Positions 6,901 through 13,469 of a stretch of DNA of 64,000 bases are shown here, piece after piece. Each line of letters starts with the position of its first letter. Positions within the stretch are counted from its first letter, which is position 1. The translations under genes were made by a program, and so were the position numbers. Source of the DNA: Bacteroidetes bacterium 47-18. GTDB lineage: Bacteria; Bacteroidota; Bacteroidia; Chitinophagales; Chitinophagaceae. The notes beneath the pieces are model-generated. The model worked only from the letters and a program-made list of their open reading frames with translations. It searched no databases and was not told where the DNA came from. The DNA is taken from NCBI GenBank assembly GCA_001897155.1, contig MKSF01000037.1:1-64000 (forward strand), in the 5' to 3' direction.

Positions 6901-8479
6901 TGGTGATCGTGCCCGAGCACAGCGGGCTGTAGTTGCGGTTGTAGCGCACCACGCTGCTTTTCCAGCTCCCCGTTTCCGTATGGGCGTAGTGGTCATTCGG
7001 AAGGATGCGGACTCTTGAGCCCGTCACCTGCCCGTTGGTGAAGGTAACGATGACCGTGTCGTTGTTGTAAGGTATAGCAGGCACAGGGTAGCTCATACCC
7101 AGCGCCGTCAGTATCGCGTCCGTATAGCTCCCAGAAGGGTCAGGGATATCGTAGCGGTCGTAGTAGCTTTCGGTCAGCAGGAAGAAGTCGCTGATGCCCC
7201 CGCTGAAGCTGCTGCCGTCAGCTGGCAGCGTACCGATGAGCTGCTCGTCCGTAAAGTAGCTTTGCAGGGAGCCCGGAGCGGGACTGGCGCTGTTGAAGAG
7301 CTCCTGCAGATCAGAGCGGGAAAGAGCGGTCTTGACGGTGCCGCTGCCAACGATACGCCCGTAGGCGTCAGGGAAGCTGACACGCCAGGTGTCAGTACCC
7401 GCATCCAAAGGCGTCTGGACCAGTACGGGGGTACCGCTGAGGTCGTACACGTAGGAGGTAAAGGCCGTTTCACCCGGCTTACGCTCCTGCTGCAGACGAC
7501 CCTGGCCATCGTAGATGAATTCAAAGCAGAGCTCACGGATCCTGTCCGCCGATACCACGTGGGGGCTGCTGTTGTTGGAGACCCCTTCCAGCACTTTCGG
7601 CTGGATGATGAAGATGAGCCGGTGAAAGTCATCGTACACGTAGTAGGTGTTCGACCACAGCGTGTCCGCACCCCCGTCGATAACGCTTTCCATCTGCTTT
7701 TCCAGGATCACCTTACCGCTGGAACGGTGCTTGTAGACCACGCTGATAGCACCCGTCTCGCTGACCGTGGTCGTTTTGAGCAGCTGCTTGTCCACGTAGA
7801 AGCCTACCGCTTCCAGCCGCTTGTTAGAGGGCGTGTAGTACCAGCGCCGCACCCGGTCACGGCCGTTGTTGTGATCAATGATGGTCTCCGAGCCCTGGCC
7901 TTTACCGATGTTGCTCAGCCCCGGCGCATAGTGCGTCACCGAGCGTTTATTGGCAGTAGAGGTGTTTTCCATATAGGAGACAGCCGTAGTCCCTTCGCCG
8001 GGGTAGCGCTGCTGGTAGTAGTCCTTTTGCTTATCGAAGAAGTCTGAGTAGTAAACCTGGTTCTGCGGCACTGCCTCGGAGAAGTCCAGGTAGCTTTTTT
8101 GCCGCGTGCCGTAGGAACGGTCGTGCAGCTTCACATAGCTCGCAAAGCTCCCGTCACGAACCACCGCGCGCTTTTGGATCTCAAAGACCGTGTTGCCCGC
8201 ACCGTTGAAGACGTCAAAGCTCTGGAAGTAGTGCGCGTATTCAGCCGCGGTCAGCGTGTCCCTTTCCTTGCGCTTGTACACCCGCTTTTCCGTATGGTGA
8301 AGCCCCTGCACCGTTCCGCTGAAGGTAGAAGGATAGGTAATCGTGTTGGTCACAGGGCCCGGAGGCGCAGTGAGATCATTGGGCGTATTGTCAGCAGGCG
8401 TGCCGATGCCCTGGCTGTAGGCAGCCGCCGTGTATAGTAATGCAGCCAGTGCCGCTATAAGTCGTAGTCCTTGTCTCAT
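3941..8479 (-). CDS. Rhs protein (DUF6443 type) with GH24 lysozyme-like toxin tip
   Basis: This is a 1512-residue secreted Rhs/YD-repeat protein. Residues 1-22 form a Sec signal peptide (…A-A-L-L-Y-T-A-A-A-Y-S-Q). The DUF6443-like part comes next (Y-Y-V-Y-D-D-F-H-R-L near 280), followed by YD repeats that build the shell. The Rhs core has D-H-L-G-N-V-R near 900, R-Y-Q-G-N-E-Y near 1160, and G-R-F-L-G-I-D-P-L-A-Y-S ending near P-N-G-E, about 1222. The tip (about 1362-1510) is lysozyme-like: E1373 in W-E-D-F, D1381, and T1389 in D-W-T-I-G-Y-G-H match the Glu/Asp/Thr site of GH24 lysozymes, and V-L-N-R-R-M-D-E-F matches the family's C-terminal segment. G+C falls from clearly GC-rich to AT-rich past the core. 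No PAAR/VgrG or T9SS signal is visible, so the delivery route is unknown. Upstream and coupled: the 1135-aa YD protein. Confidence 0.9.
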   Translation of the reverse strand: MRQGLRLIAALAALLYTAAAYSQGIGTPADNTPNDLTAPPGPVTNTITYPSTFSGTVQGLHHTEKRVYKRKERDTLTAAEYAHYFQSFDVFNGAGNTVFEIQKRAVVRDGSFASYVKLHDRSYGTRQKSYLDFSEAVPQNQVYYSDFFDKQKDYYQQRYPGEGTTAVSYMENTSTANKRSVTHYAPGLSNIGKGQGSETIIDHNNGRDRVRRWYYTPSNKRLEAVGFYVDKQLLKTTTVSETGAISVVYKHRSSGKVILEKQMESVIDGGADTLWSNTYYVYDDFHRLIFIIQPKVLEGVSNNSSPHVVSADRIRELCFEFIYDGQGRLQQERKPGETAFTSYVYDLSGTPVLVQTPLDAGTDTWRVSFPDAYGRIVGSGTVKTALSRSDLQELFNSASPAPGSLQSYFTDEQLIGTLPADGSSFSGGISDFFLLTESYYDRYDIPDPSGSYTDAILTALGMSYPVPAIPYNNDTVIVTFTNGQVTGSRVRILPNDHYAHTETGSWKSSVVRYNRNYSPLCSGTITTDEDGSELYRDYSGTLYDYLNRPDYTFHYVWNSRESSVHSPEQLEALSYTYDYTRGFLSELRRQQNGGAFQKLAAYNQDELGRLKEETLGNMSEHRLYTYNLRGQLQGINEQYALTGQFLGTPKTFGEALRYDYGFVQPRNDGKISGMIWRGSNRRTAHAYGYSYDRTGRLTKALYQYRKAGATAWSNTEMDFTVSHLTYDLNGNILTMRQRGQEASNTAPYLIDWLDYTYQPSSNKLQGVKDYNTIIPSMPVGDFRDGNGTDNDYSYDAAGNLLHDENKDIEQISYQPLVNKPEEIRYSNGAYFRYIYDAAGNKLHEYTGYFKEGDFAEKKRSYLSNAVYLDDGLAHLSHPAGRTVMKAKHNEYKEEFFVKDHLGNVRTVIDYEHKLLVPKEYLATYEVSSVQSERLLFNNIDGPRDISPDWDPTNEFVARLNAAEGTAVGTSLLLKVMAGDAFNVSTQTWIDADSVQPQTLVSDNDILDGLFNALKDNVDPEAGESGYHTILEGIFSNVAVTEGMSQLMQDSYDSLLPRSFLTYVLLDESLQPVAGASGSIQAQGGNGVWNLIGTGADIDIESNGYLLVLTSNASMTSVYFDNLYLELKKGNLLEETHYYPHGLPVKALGSRDVDHKENRHRYQGNEYIEDNELRWMDFHARQYDPQLGRFLGIDPLAYSGGQQVFSPYAAMGNSPGMMIDPNGEMTKYAEPVQDGDYAVHGGMDAVAVRQFMANGAHGMFGKLLMLGMNTILTAANGGGGNSIAIDGNNIYATGAAAQELFAALFKSDDLSESQTANTAPGNNYNSGSISPVDNIAGDPEHWGSDKNTTVQRRSTSKSEMTVSAEGIEFIKDWEDFRATKYDASGKGDWTIGYGHKIKKGENYDGYIMSRDEALKLLRSDLAFHEERVRRNISVTLSQQQFDALVAFDMNVRGGLSTNNMIKNAVNSNADMSTMQKIWYMYSSPNNPNIHKGVLNRRMDEFQIWQYGDYKRDY

Positions 8480-8485
8480 CTTTAT

Positions 8486-8494
8486 CCTCCTCCT
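8486..8494 (-). promoter_or_regulatory. Strong Shine-Dalgarno for the Rhs gene
   Basis: On the minus strand AGGAGGAGG lies 6 bases before the Rhs ATG and overlaps the stop codon of the upstream gene. Such a purine-rich site is unusual for Bacteroidota, whose start regions mostly lack a strong SD. It fixes the start at 8479 and points to translational coupling of the two Rhs genes. Confidence 0.6.
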
Positions 8495-11400
8495 TATCTG
8501 CTGATGTGATAGTTAAATGTTTCTTTGATGTTGTCGCTTTCATCACGCGTCACTTTCAGGCGGTTGAAAACATCATATTCATACCGTACCTGCTTGCCGT
8601 TCAGCGTCCCTTCCATATCCACCATCCCTTTGGCATTAAAGGATTTGATGGTATAGGTAGCGCCTGCAGGGGCCACCACCAGGTTATCCACCCAGGTATT
8701 GGCAGTACCGTCATAGGCTATCTCCAGCCAGTCGGCCGCTCCCAGCTCTATTTCTCCCTGGAAGTAGTACCATTGTCTCAGCTGGTGGTTCTGCGACAGC
8801 TGCAGCGTTACTGTACCTGTGGAGCTCGTGACGGTCATAGCCTGCGGCGGTTCCGGTCCGACTTTGGTCACCCAGCAGGAGACCACGTACTTCCTGTTGC
8901 CGCTCACCTCATTTACCCTTATCTTGTCGCCTGCCACCATCTGGAGCATACCTGTACCGGATTGCGGGTAGTCGAAGCGGGGGCCCGCCTGGGCAAAGCC
9001 GGACAGCTTACCCGCATCATATGTTACGCCTTCCGCCTCGGCGCCGTTCTCAAAGCTCAGGAATACAAAGTCCTTATATTTTGTATTACAGGCCGCCACA
9101 TCGGTTTTATAGATATTGTTATATCTTATGGTGCTGTACTTGCTGATCCCACGGTGCTGCAGCTCCAGCGGCAACAGCCATTCGTTAACCCTGGTAACCC
9201 GGGTTTCTGCCCTGTAGCCTTCCCGGTCCTGCACCGTTGCCATCAGGAATTCCGCGTGCGGCTTTTCAAAATCGGTAGCCACGCTCACAGCGGAGCGGTT
9301 GCCTTTTTTAAGGCCGGAAGTGGCTTTCACATACAGGTCGCCGCTTTCCGTAGCAGCATAGGTGCTGAATGCCGCGTCCGTCACCAGGAAAGGATAGTTC
9401 TGGGTGCCGTTGGTGGTCTTCCGGGTGATGGTATAGCCCACTTCGTTGAGGATATTCCTGTCGATAAGACCCTGGGCTATGTTCCTGGTTTCAGGAGCAG
9501 CAGCGCTTAAAAAGTCTTTGGGGTAATAAAACTGCTTGACATAAAAGTGCAGGTCGCTTTCTTTCCGGGAGGTCTCCGTCAGCAGGTTGCCATTATTATC
9601 ATAGGTATAGGTCGTAATATCGGAGGTCGTCCTCGAATCGGTGTAATAGTTAATATCCTTTATTTCCTGCAGCAATGCCTTACCGCTGAATATCGTATAG
9701 GTATCCGCAAATTTCGGCACGAATATGGAGTCCCCTTTACCCCCTATATACATGGGGTCCGTGGTGTGATAGAAGTTCATATAGTCACGGTACTGCACAT
9801 GGATGTTCAGGGGGTGAGCCGCCGGGGTAAAGACGTCTTCCTGGTACGTGTATTTATATTGCTTCTCGTTAATGATATGGCCCAGGTTATCATAGGATCT
9901 TTCAGACAGCTTCAGCCCTATCTTATAGTCTTTCAGGTAGCTCTTGTTGGTATAGGGCGGCTGGAAGTAATGGGTATTGCCATTGGTAATGTAGTTGTTC
10001 TCATATACATTGTTCCCCAGGTAGTTCACTACGTTGGAGAAGCGTGTTTCCTGTTTGGACAGCAGCTCCTGGGCCGCATTGAAGGTTTCCTCCAGCACAT
10101 GGGAGTAGCCGATATTGCTGCCGGAGATCGCCTGGCCGGCCGAGAACCGGTGGCTGGCATGAATAAGATCATCATATTGGTGCCCCCGGGTAGACCACCT
10201 GCCGCCTGACAGGAATTGCATGCCGCCCCGGTAATCGAATTTTTTCCGCAGCGTATTGCCGCCGGGCATGGTCGGATCGTAGGTAATGAATTCCGTTAGC
10301 CGGAGCCCGTCATAGACCTGCGTGGCAATAACGCCCAGGCCCGTCAGCTTGCTGCTGAAGTTCGGGTCCGGGTTCGCCACGCTGACGGAGAGCGGCTGAT
10401 TGGTCTGCACATGAAGATCAGGATGGGCATCCGCGATGTCATAGAGGTACTCATTGACCTGCCCGAGGCCATTGGTCACTTTTTTGATATTGCCCACGCG
10501 CATCTTGTCCACGTCTATGGATTTATCCAGGCCCGAGGCGTCCAGCGCATTGGGTATCAGGTTGCCGGGGAAGTCCGTATTTTTCCCGTTGTAATAGCCC
10601 CAGTAGTCCTGGCGCGCCGAAAGGCGGGGAGGCAGATGCTCATGGTTATAGTATTCAAACTTGTAATAAGGCAGGAAGCTGTTCTGGTTCGCATGGTAGT
10701 TCACCGAGTCCAGCTGTACCCGGTAGTACAGCATTTTCTTTTCATCCGAATAGTCCCCCGAAGTAAAGGCATTGGATACCAGGTCACAGTTGGCGCTGCT
10801 GTTAAAGTACAGCCTTGTCTTGTTCGCATCGCTTACCACGTAAGAGTAATGCAGCTGGTAATAATGCACCGGCACCGGGTGGTGGTTACGGTAGAGCTTC
10901 ACCTTATCCAGCAGCGGCGTGCTTCCCAGGTCACAGCGGTTGAAGGTATGATAGTCCAGCACCAGGGAGTCATGGTTGGAGTAGACCGCTTCCTTCAGGA
11001 CAGGCAGCTCCAGGCCGGGCTCTTTCCTGTTCAGGTTGGCCATCGGGCCGGCGCCCATTTCTATGGCATTCATACCATAGCGGTACAGGAAGTAGGCATT
11101 GGAGTAGGTAAGGTATTTGAACGATACGGACTCGTTATTGGGGAAGGTCACCTGCTCCAGCACCCATACACGCTGGGGAACAGAAAATTCCATCGTATTA
11201 TCATAAGAGCCGCCATAGCTGGCATTAGCCACAAATTTCTTATTGTCGATATCCACCGATTTTTTAAAGCGGTACCGGTTGCCGTAGATATCGGTGATCA
11301 GGAAGTCATCGCCTTCCTTAAGGATCTTCACATCATGTTTAGGCGTGACAAAGAAGTTGTTGCTGCCGTCTATATAGAATTTAAACCCGTAGCCGCCTAC

Positions 11401-11901
11401 AGATACATGGTATTCATCGTATTCCTTGTCCTTGTATCCTTTATTGCTCACAGGAGGAACGGACAACTGCAGCTTGCCGTACGCAGTGTCATAGGTAGTG
11501 CTGCCGCCGAACATCATAAAGTTATCATCAAAAGCAACCCGCGTATCATCCTCTATATCATTGATATACTTGATAATATACCCGCCGCCCGACAAGCCCC
11601 AATGTAAACCGTAATTACCAGAATGCTCGTCAACCTTTATGCCCTTGGTATTGAAGTGCAGCGATACCCCCAGGTTGATGTTGTTTTTGTGCTGCTCATA
11701 GAAAGGAACCGTAATATTAGCCGAACCTGTAAAGAGATCCCCCGAGGATAAGTTATTCATACTCCCCATACGGTTGATGATAAGGTCCGATTTAGAAGAC
11801 GACGGACGCTCACCGGGAAGAATAGGTACAGGAGTCTGACCAAACATACCCGTACACATAATCAAAAACAAACCCGTAATAACACCTGCTGTATACTTCA
11901 T
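8494..11901 (-). CDS. Secreted YD-repeat protein, first gene of the Rhs operon
   Basis: This protein has 1135 residues with a signal peptide (M-K-Y-T-A-G-V…M-F-G-Q, cut near 22). The N-terminal 300 residues contain S-G-D-L-F-T-G-S-A-N-I-T-V-P and G-L-H-W-G-L-S-G-G-G, a pattern typical of SpvB/TcaB-like and Bacteroidota Rhs-partner proteins. A YD repeat is visible (T-Y-T-Y-D-N-N-G-N-L-L-T-E-T near 780) and the end reads V-R-Y-E-Y-D-V-F-N-R-L-K-V-T-R-D-E, also a YD repeat. There is no toxin tip and no core. It is followed by the Rhs gene after 14 bases. In Bacteroidota, pairs like this are common, and the two proteins may form one shell. The function is inferred from context. Confidence 0.75.
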   Translation of the reverse strand: MKYTAGVITGLFLIMCTGMFGQTPVPILPGERPSSSKSDLIINRMGSMNNLSSGDLFTGSANITVPFYEQHKNNINLGVSLHFNTKGIKVDEHSGNYGLHWGLSGGGYIIKYINDIEDDTRVAFDDNFMMFGGSTTYDTAYGKLQLSVPPVSNKGYKDKEYDEYHVSVGGYGFKFYIDGSNNFFVTPKHDVKILKEGDDFLITDIYGNRYRFKKSVDIDNKKFVANASYGGSYDNTMEFSVPQRVWVLEQVTFPNNESVSFKYLTYSNAYFLYRYGMNAIEMGAGPMANLNRKEPGLELPVLKEAVYSNHDSLVLDYHTFNRCDLGSTPLLDKVKLYRNHHPVPVHYYQLHYSYVVSDANKTRLYFNSSANCDLVSNAFTSGDYSDEKKMLYYRVQLDSVNYHANQNSFLPYYKFEYYNHEHLPPRLSARQDYWGYYNGKNTDFPGNLIPNALDASGLDKSIDVDKMRVGNIKKVTNGLGQVNEYLYDIADAHPDLHVQTNQPLSVSVANPDPNFSSKLTGLGVIATQVYDGLRLTEFITYDPTMPGGNTLRKKFDYRGGMQFLSGGRWSTRGHQYDDLIHASHRFSAGQAISGSNIGYSHVLEETFNAAQELLSKQETRFSNVVNYLGNNVYENNYITNGNTHYFQPPYTNKSYLKDYKIGLKLSERSYDNLGHIINEKQYKYTYQEDVFTPAAHPLNIHVQYRDYMNFYHTTDPMYIGGKGDSIFVPKFADTYTIFSGKALLQEIKDINYYTDSRTTSDITTYTYDNNGNLLTETSRKESDLHFYVKQFYYPKDFLSAAAPETRNIAQGLIDRNILNEVGYTITRKTTNGTQNYPFLVTDAAFSTYAATESGDLYVKATSGLKKGNRSAVSVATDFEKPHAEFLMATVQDREGYRAETRVTRVNEWLLPLELQHRGISKYSTIRYNNIYKTDVAACNTKYKDFVFLSFENGAEAEGVTYDAGKLSGFAQAGPRFDYPQSGTGMLQMVAGDKIRVNEVSGNRKYVVSCWVTKVGPEPPQAMTVTSSTGTVTLQLSQNHQLRQWYYFQGEIELGAADWLEIAYDGTANTWVDNLVVAPAGATYTIKSFNAKGMVDMEGTLNGKQVRYEYDVFNRLKVTRDESDNIKETFNYHISR

Positions 11902-11918
11902 AGCTCAAAAAATTGCCG

Positions 11919-11949
11919 CGAAATTACCCATATATTGTTAAAAAACAAA
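11919..11949 (-). promoter_or_regulatory. Candidate promoter of the Rhs operon
   Basis: On the minus strand TTTG (complement of 11946-11949) is followed after exactly 19 bases by TAATTTCG (complement of 11919-11926). This matches the Bacteroidota -33/-7 pattern TTTG-N19-TAnnTTTG in all but one position. It lies 18 bases before the ATG at 11901, so the leader would be short. Confidence 0.55.
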
Positions 11950-12207
11950 CTTCCTTTAACTAAAAATAGAAAAATTCGTGTTTTTCTCCCTTGAGACCGG
12001 TATCTGTACCACCACTATCACAGGTAAAGATCAGATTGCTGACCCTGATCAGAGTGCACCTGTCACTGGATATACAATGGCACCTGTAACAGCTATCACC
12101 CCGTCTGTTGTGTCGTGCCGGTTGGTCGGTGGTGTCTCATATCACTTCACGGCGTTACGATACCCTTGCTTAACGCATTTATATTTCTTTTCCTCGCCCG
12201 GAATTAT
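11950..12207. other. Intergenic stretch, nothing recognised
   Basis: This is the spacer between the divergent Rhs operon and the small gene at 12237. It holds short imperfect repetitions (ggtatctgtacc; atcagattgctgaccctgatca; cacctgtcactgg…cacctgtaacag), but there is no convincing gene, RNA or mobile-element end. A plus-strand open frame starting at 11978 continues into the downstream gene in another phase and is not supported. Confidence 0.4.
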
Positions 12208-12215
12208 TATCTTAG
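12208..12215 (+). promoter_or_regulatory. Candidate -7 box upstream of the 101-aa gene
   Basis: TATCTTAG matches TAnnTTTG at seven of eight positions and lies 21 bases before the ATG at 12237. No clear TTTG was found at the expected distance upstream. Confidence 0.35.
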
Positions 12216-12236
12216 CAATAATCAAAAGCTACTGTT

Positions 12237-12542
12237 ATGCGCGTGTACCCATCCTTATCGGTCGCAATAAGTGACTTACAGCAAAGAGGCTATACACTGG
12301 ATTTTAACCTGGCAGCCAACGGCCTGGTCTGCAATGATGAAGTTTGCAATGTAATGGATTACGAGATCGTGGAGTTTTACCGGTTTGAAGGCGCTACAAA
12401 TCCCGATGACCTTTCTACCGTCTATGCTCTGGAAAGCCTGGACGGCAGCAAAAAAGGAATATTGGTTACCGCTTACGGCGTGGCTTCCGAAGGAGATAAT
12501 GCCACGCTGATCCGCAACCTGAAATTCAGGGACAGGAATTGA
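12237..12542 (+). CDS. Small conserved Bacteroidota protein (often mislabelled phosphoribosylpyrophosphate synthetase)
   Basis: This 101-residue acidic soluble protein has Y-P-S-L-S-V-A-I-S-D-L-Q-Q-R-G-Y near the start, Y-R-F-E-G-A-T-N-P-D-D in the middle and V-T-A-Y-G-V-A near the end. These positions are conserved in a family of about 100 residues widespread in Bacteroidota. Databases often carry the name phosphoribosylpyrophosphate synthetase for it, although it lacks the size and the PRPP-binding loop of real Prs enzymes. The function is unknown. It is a single gene, divergent from the Rhs operon and convergent with the AlkD-like gene. Confidence 0.75.
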   Translation: MRVYPSLSVAISDLQQRGYTLDFNLAANGLVCNDEVCNVMDYEIVEFYRFEGATNPDDLSTVYALESLDGSKKGILVTAYGVASEGDNATLIRNLKFRDRN

Positions 12543-12612
12543 GCAGCTTCAACTTATGAATTTGACAGCAGATTTAGTTGGTAACGGAGAGCGGAGCGGT
12601 ATACAGCGACTC

Positions 12613-13332
12613 TTATGGAAAGATACCACGCAATATATTTTTGCGTACCGGCTTATCCAGCTTTTCAATGGCATATCGTAATGTAGTTCGCGGCACATGC
12701 TGATAATGCTGCTCCAGGAATCCCAGCATGGCATCTTCATCCGTCTTGGCCAGCTCCCTCAGCATCCACCCGTTAGCCTTATGCATAAGATCATGCGGGT
12801 GCTCCAGATTCCTGGCAATAAGATCCAGCCCTTCTGCCACATAACCCTTTTTCCAGAGGAACCACAAGGCTACCACCGCGATACGCTTACTCCAGAGCGA
12901 CGGCTCTGCCGCCAGCTCATACAAAAGAGAGAATTGCCCCGTTTCGTGCACATAAGGACCCACTATCTTATGCGTGGAACTGTCTACAATATCCCAGTTA
13001 TTGATCCGGCTCCGGTTGCTGATATAGCAGTCAAATACAGCCTGCTTCTGCTCCGGCGATGCAGCGGCCTTATACTGTAGTGTCAATATAAAAGCAGCCG
13101 TGAGCCTGTGCTCATGAATATCGCTTTTGAGCAAGGATTCCACATCCCCGGGAACAGCAGCCTTATAAAATGCTTTAGCCACAGCCCGCTGCTCCGGCAC
13201 TTTGATCCCCAGGAAGATGTCGCCTTCGCCATACTGACCTTTACCGGTCTTAAAAAAGCGCTGCAGTACCACTTTGCCGGCAGGATCGGCCAGCGTCTCC
13301 AAAGCCTCGAGGATATCATCAATTACAGCCAT
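12613..13332 (-). CDS. AlkD-like DNA alkylation repair glycosylase
   Basis: This 239-residue all-helical HEAT-like protein belongs to the DNA alkylation repair family, which removes bulky or positively charged alkylated bases (N3- and N7-alkylpurines) without base flipping. The motif N-N-W-D-I-V-D (111-117) carries the Trp and Asp that correspond to W109 and D113 of Bacillus cereus AlkD. R150 in W-S-K-R-I-A corresponds to R148. The family signatures D-L-M-H-K-A-N-G-W-M-L-R-E and P-R-T-T-L-R-Y-A-I-E-K are present near the end. The length is normal. It is monocistronic and convergent with the 101-aa gene. Confidence 0.9.
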   Translation of the reverse strand: MAVIDDILEALETLADPAGKVVLQRFFKTGKGQYGEGDIFLGIKVPEQRAVAKAFYKAAVPGDVESLLKSDIHEHRLTAAFILTLQYKAAASPEQKQAVFDCYISNRSRINNWDIVDSSTHKIVGPYVHETGQFSLLYELAAEPSLWSKRIAVVALWFLWKKGYVAEGLDLIARNLEHPHDLMHKANGWMLRELAKTDEDAMLGFLEQHYQHVPRTTLRYAIEKLDKPVRKNILRGIFP

Positions 13333-13416
13333 AGCATTCCTGTTTAAAGCGCCGTTACCGGCTTACATAATTTTTCCAAAGATAAATAAAGGACGGAGGA
13401 AAGGATCAGCAAATAC

Positions 13417-13447
13417 AAAAGGAATTGAGTAAGTCCCAATTCCTTTT
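13417..13447 (-). terminator. Intrinsic terminator of the S9 peptidase gene
   Basis: A perfect 11-bp stem AAAAGGAATTG/CAATTCCTTTT with a 9-base loop lies just past the stop codon of the minus-strand gene at 13470. The T-run forms the end of the stem on either strand. Confidence 0.7.
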
Positions 13448-13469
13448 GCCAGAATACTTTTTATGCTTT

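Noticed and set aside
5744-7018. Long plus-strand open frame (424 codons) opposite the Rhs gene
   Set aside because: It mirrors the GC-rich Rhs coding strand, is rich in Val, Arg and Ala without domain logic, and has no start-site context; a typical antisense shadow.
10411-11607. Plus-strand open frame of about 400 codons opposite the 1135-aa YD protein gene
   Set aside because: Composition (Val, Ile, His-rich) and position fit an antisense shadow of a well-supported gene.
3941-11901. T6SS-delivered Rhs effector
   Set aside because: No PAAR, VgrG, Hcp or adaptor domain is seen, and both proteins begin with Sec signal peptides.
11978-12274. 98-codon plus-strand frame before the 101-aa gene
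   Set aside because: It ends inside the better-supported gene at 12237 in another frame and its product has no recognisable pattern.
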